The position numbers and the translations under genes were made by a program. Under the pieces are notes generated by a model that worked only from the letters and a program-made list of their open reading frames with translations, had not been told where the DNA came from and made no database searches. This document shows, piece after piece, positions 7,143 to 9,087 of a stretch of 9,087 nt of DNA (position 1 is the first letter of the stretch; every line of letters starts with the position of its first letter). The DNA comes from an uncultured Bacteroidales bacterium (GTDB taxonomy: Bacteria > Bacteroidota > Bacteroidia > Bacteroidales > Paludibacteraceae), in assembly GCA_946405045.1 (NCBI GenBank), contig CAMJFV010000065.1, positions 1 through 9,087 on the forward strand. Reading direction: 5' to 3'.

Positions 7143-7685
7143 TCAAGACACAATTGCCTTTGCCACCTCTTTAGAAGCATCCTTGCCAAACAATGCTTCT
7201 ACCATTGCCAAAGCGAATACTTTTGCTGTACCAGCACTTCTTCCTGTGACAAAATTGCCGGAAATCTCGTATGGTGCTCCAGTTGTCACAGCTCCCTTCA
7301 GAAACTGCTCATAACCTGGAAAACAAGTTGCAGCTTTGCCGTCAAGCAGACCAAGTGATCCGTAGATCATAGGTGCCGCACAGATGGCAGCCAACCATTT
7401 CTTCTCATCATTGGCTTTCTTCACCAACTCGATCAACTCTGAATGCTCCAACAATGTCTTGTGGCCTGGGCCTCCTGGCAGGAACAACATGTCTGCATCG
7501 TTGTAGTTGTTGTCGTCAAACAAACTGTCTGCAATTACAGTGATGTTGTGTGAACCTGTGACCTCTTTCTTCCCAGTCACGCTAACTTTCTCCACCGTCG
7601 CTCCCGCTCTGATTAGCAGATCTATTGGGAATATGGCTTCGGTCTCCTCGAAACCGTCTGCCAAAAAAACATATACTTTCTTCAT
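7143..7685 (-). CDS. DJ-1/PfpI family protein
   Basis: A 180-residue single-domain protein of the DJ-1/ThiJ/PfpI superfamily, cytoplasmic. The strand-and-loop FLADGFEETEA (7-17) provides Glu16, the partner acid equivalent to Glu18 of human DJ-1. DMLFLPGGPG (65-74) is the family's conserved glycine turn. AAICAAP (99-105) is the elbow with the reactive Cys102, equivalent to Cys106 of DJ-1. TGRSAGTAKVFALAMVEAL (147-165) is the usual C-terminal segment. The residue matching DJ-1 His126 appears to be Phe122 (ATCFPGYE), as is common in bacterial members. Proposed activities for relatives include deglycase, glyoxalase, chaperone and oxidative-stress sensing, and they are disputed; I would not assign one. 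The gene begins one base after the stop codon of the TonB-like gene, so translation is probably coupled and it shares that operon. It ends with TGA. Confidence 0.92.
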   Translation of the reverse strand: MKKVYVFLADGFEETEAIFPIDLLIRAGATVEKVSVTGKKEVTGSHNITVIADSLFDDNNYNDADMLFLPGGPGHKTLLEHSELIELVKKANDEKKWLAAICAAPMIYGSLGLLDGKAATCFPGYEQFLKGAVTTGAPYEISGNFVTGRSAGTAKVFALAMVEALFGKDASKEVAKAIVS

Positions 7686-7686
7686 T

Positions 7687-8571
7687 TTATCTTAATTCAA
7701 ATTTGTAAGTAATGGTACCGCTCTGGTTTTTCTTAGTCGGTATCGCATTGAATTTTGTCTTCTTCGCCGCAGCGAGTGCCGCATTATGAAGACGTTTAGA
7801 CGTGATGTCTGTACCTGGTGCTATATCAGCGTTTATTACGTCGCCGTTCTCATTGACCATGATTCTGACTACAATCGTTCCCTCTTCCTGATCTCCATAT
7901 GCTGGCTTTGCCAATTCTCCATGGATGGAACGACCGTCAAGCGACCAAGAGTTGTTGGATCCTGTCTTTGCATGTCCTTTCGACGGTGCATTGTTCGGAT
8001 CTCCCGTCGCCTTACCTTGGCTTCCTGTCGATGATCCGTCTCCTTTGCCTGTAGACGAATTGTCATTGCCGACACCACCGTTTCCACCTTGGCCGAAGAC
8101 ATTCTTCAAACGGTTTCCAATTTCAGCTTTCTGCTTATTCTCTTTTTCAATTTGAGCACGTTTCTCCGCCTCTCTACGTTTGCGCTCAGCTTCCTCCGCC
8201 TGTTTTTTCTTACGTTGAGCGTCGGCCTCTTTTTTCTTAGCCTCCTCTTTCTTCTTCTCCTCGTCCGCTTTTGGCATCGCCACCGACTCCTCTATGTCCT
8301 GAGTCTGATAAGCTTCTGGAGCAGTTGATGGATCTGCAGCTGGAGACGCTTCAGCCAACTGTCCTTCTATCTCGCTGGCTGGAGTAGGTTCAAAAAGATC
8401 GCTTCCACCAAAATCGTCAGCACCGAGAGACACTGCCAAACCTTCCTCTGTGGTTGACATCTGCGACGTCATGCAGCAACATATCAACACCAGGAAAATG
8501 ACAGCATGGAACATCACAGTACCCGTTGCACCGTTTGCTTTGGCCCAGGATTTAAGTTTTTGTCTATCCAT
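7687..8571 (-). CDS. TonB/TolA-like energy transducer
   Basis: 294 residues spanning the periplasm. A short basic cytoplasmic N-terminus is followed by one membrane helix at about 17-36. Thr18 and His22 are four residues apart, resembling the S-xxx-H pair through which TonB and TolA contact the ExbBD or TolQR channel. Next come the EEGLAVSLG stretch (42-50), an acidic and proline-containing linker, and a Lys/Glu/Ala-rich segment at 101-150 predicted to form a long helix like TolA domain II. A Gly/Ser/Asn-rich flexible part covers 159-209. The C-terminal TonB-type domain (213-294) has GTIVVRIMVNENGDV at 231-245, the LHNAALAAAKKTKFNAIP segment at 261-278 and GTITYKFEL at 285-293. It should pass proton-motive force from ExbB/ExbD to outer-membrane receptors or a Tol-Pal-like system. 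It lies 20 bases after exbD and 1 base before the DJ-1 gene. Three cysteines (31-33) at the outer end of the membrane helix are unusual. Confidence 0.88.
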   Translation of the reverse strand: MDRQKLKSWAKANGATGTVMFHAVIFLVLICCCMTSQMSTTEEGLAVSLGADDFGGSDLFEPTPASEIEGQLAEASPAADPSTAPEAYQTQDIEESVAMPKADEEKKKEEAKKKEADAQRKKKQAEEAERKRREAEKRAQIEKENKQKAEIGNRLKNVFGQGGNGGVGNDNSSTGKGDGSSTGSQGKATGDPNNAPSKGHAKTGSNNSWSLDGRSIHGELAKPAYGDQEEGTIVVRIMVNENGDVINADIAPGTDITSKRLHNAALAAAKKTKFNAIPTKKNQSGTITYKFELR

Positions 8572-8591
8572 ACACTCTCGTTTTTTAATGA

Positions 8592-9005
8592 CTATTTCTT
8601 CATTGGACGTGTAGCAATCACAAGTTTGAACTTGTTCTTGTTAGCGATGTCCAATATCTTCACCACTTCACCATGAGGCACACTCTCGTCAGCGTAAAGA
8701 GCGACATACATATCAGGCTCTGCCAACTCGATCTTTTTCAGATAGTCTTCTATCTCCTCAAGCTGTATCGGACGCTCTGTCTCATTTCCGAATGCCACAT
8801 AGTGGTTGAGTTCCTTGTCTATCGTAACTCGCGTCAACGGTTTTGCAGCCGTTTGCGAATTGCTTTGCGGCAACATCAGTTTGATGGCGTTGGGATGCAC
8901 CACCGATGATGTCAACATGAAGAATATCAGTAGCAAGAAGATGATATCCGTCATTGATGACATACTGAAACTTGCCTCTGCTTTATTTCTACGTTTTAAA
9001 GCCAT
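8592..9005 (-). CDS. exbD: ExbD/TolR family biopolymer transport protein
   Basis: 137 residues, the usual length. A basic N-terminus (MALKRRNK) is followed by SMSSMTDIIFLLLIFFML (14-31), which holds the single membrane helix and the invariant proton-carrying Asp20 near its cytoplasmic end. The rest is the periplasmic domain, with VALYADESVPHGEVVKILDI at 101-120 and the closing KLVIATRP at 127-134, as in the family. With the ExbB-type subunits it forms the proton channel in the inner membrane that drives the TonB-like protein encoded 20 bases downstream. The start is 13 bases after the stop of the ExbB-type gene and has no Shine-Dalgarno; the N-terminal sequence fits the phylum's ExbD closely, which supports the start. 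The stop is TAG. Only one ExbD gene is seen between exbB and tonB; some Bacteroidota clusters have two. Confidence 0.96.
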   Translation of the reverse strand: MALKRRNKAEASFSMSSMTDIIFLLLIFFMLTSSVVHPNAIKLMLPQSNSQTAAKPLTRVTIDKELNHYVAFGNETERPIQLEEIEDYLKKIELAEPDMYVALYADESVPHGEVVKILDIANKNKFKLVIATRPMKK

Positions 9006-9018
9006 AGCATTCAGTTAT

Positions 9019-9087
9019 TTAGTTGGCAGGCTCATTCAAAATATCCATAAACTCAAGTGAACGTGCTTCCATATCACGCACCACTTT
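9019..9087 (-). CDS. ExbB/TolQ/MotA-type proton channel protein, C-terminal tail only
   Basis: The minus strand is open from the window edge to a TAA at 9021-9019 and gives 22 residues, KVVRDMEARSLEFMDILNEP followed by Ala-Asn. This amphipathic, charged ending is what the cytoplasmic tail of Bacteroidota ExbB-type proteins looks like. The position directly upstream of exbD, 13 bases away and in the same direction, is where exbB is expected. The identification depends mainly on that context because the membrane helices are outside the window. Confidence 0.7.
   Translation of the reverse strand, partial: KVVRDMEARSLEFMDILNEPAN

Noticed and set aside
7869..8102. Second minus-strand open frame of 77 codons within the TonB-like gene
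   Set aside because: It is a shifted frame over the Gly/Ser/Asn-rich linker; the product is Arg/Met/Gln-rich with no domain, typical of an out-of-frame reading of low-complexity codons.
8122..8271. Purine-rich stretch on the minus strand that could look like a repeat array
   Set aside because: It is explained by Lys/Glu/Arg/Ala codons of the helical segment in the TonB-like protein; there is no regular DNA repeat unit.

Overview
This window looks like ordinary chromosome of a member of the Bacteroidota, most likely order Bacteroidales. The evidence is as follows. PurL is the long single-chain form. The ExbD N-terminus and the TonB-like protein closely resemble those of this phylum. Most start codons lack a Shine-Dalgarno sequence and are preceded by A/T-rich DNA. 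One upstream region carries an exact TAnnTTTG -7 element of the Bacteroidetes type. TAA, TAG and TGA all end genes here, which fits the standard bacterial code. I see no mobile element, CRISPR array, tRNA or rRNA.

Every supported gene is on the minus strand, so transcription runs from high to low coordinates. In that order:
(1) An energy-transduction cluster at 9087-7143: the C-terminal tail of an ExbB/TolQ/MotA-type channel protein, ExbD, a TonB/TolA-like transducer and a DJ-1/PfpI-family protein. The genes are 13, 20 and 1 bases apart, so they probably form one operon whose promoter lies beyond the window.
(2) A 126-base gap with a possible weak promoter.
(3) A second tight run at 7016-335: a lipoprotein with a degenerate alpha/beta-hydrolase domain, a CvfB-like S1 RNA-binding protein, a methylthioadenosine/S-adenosylhomocysteine deaminase-type amidohydrolase, and PurL. 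Gaps are 8, 22 and 22 bases. The run ends in a strong intrinsic terminator at 281-307.
(4) A 137-base region between that terminator and the next gene, with a good -7 element.
(5) The first 47 codons of another lipoprotein, cut by the window edge.

The upstream cluster would couple the proton gradient across the inner membrane to work at the outer membrane, with a DJ-1-type stress or repair protein made alongside. The downstream run combines de novo purine synthesis (PurL), deamination of nucleoside by-products of S-adenosylmethionine (the amidohydrolase) and an RNA-binding regulator (CvfB-like). The link with the envelope lipoprotein is not obvious.

The most unusual item is that lipoprotein. 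It keeps the alpha/beta-hydrolase framework but has lost the expected nucleophile, acid, histidine and oxyanion-hole residues, so it is probably a pseudoenzyme. I did not find a clear novel multi-gene system; the rest is well-known housekeeping biology with a few smaller oddities.
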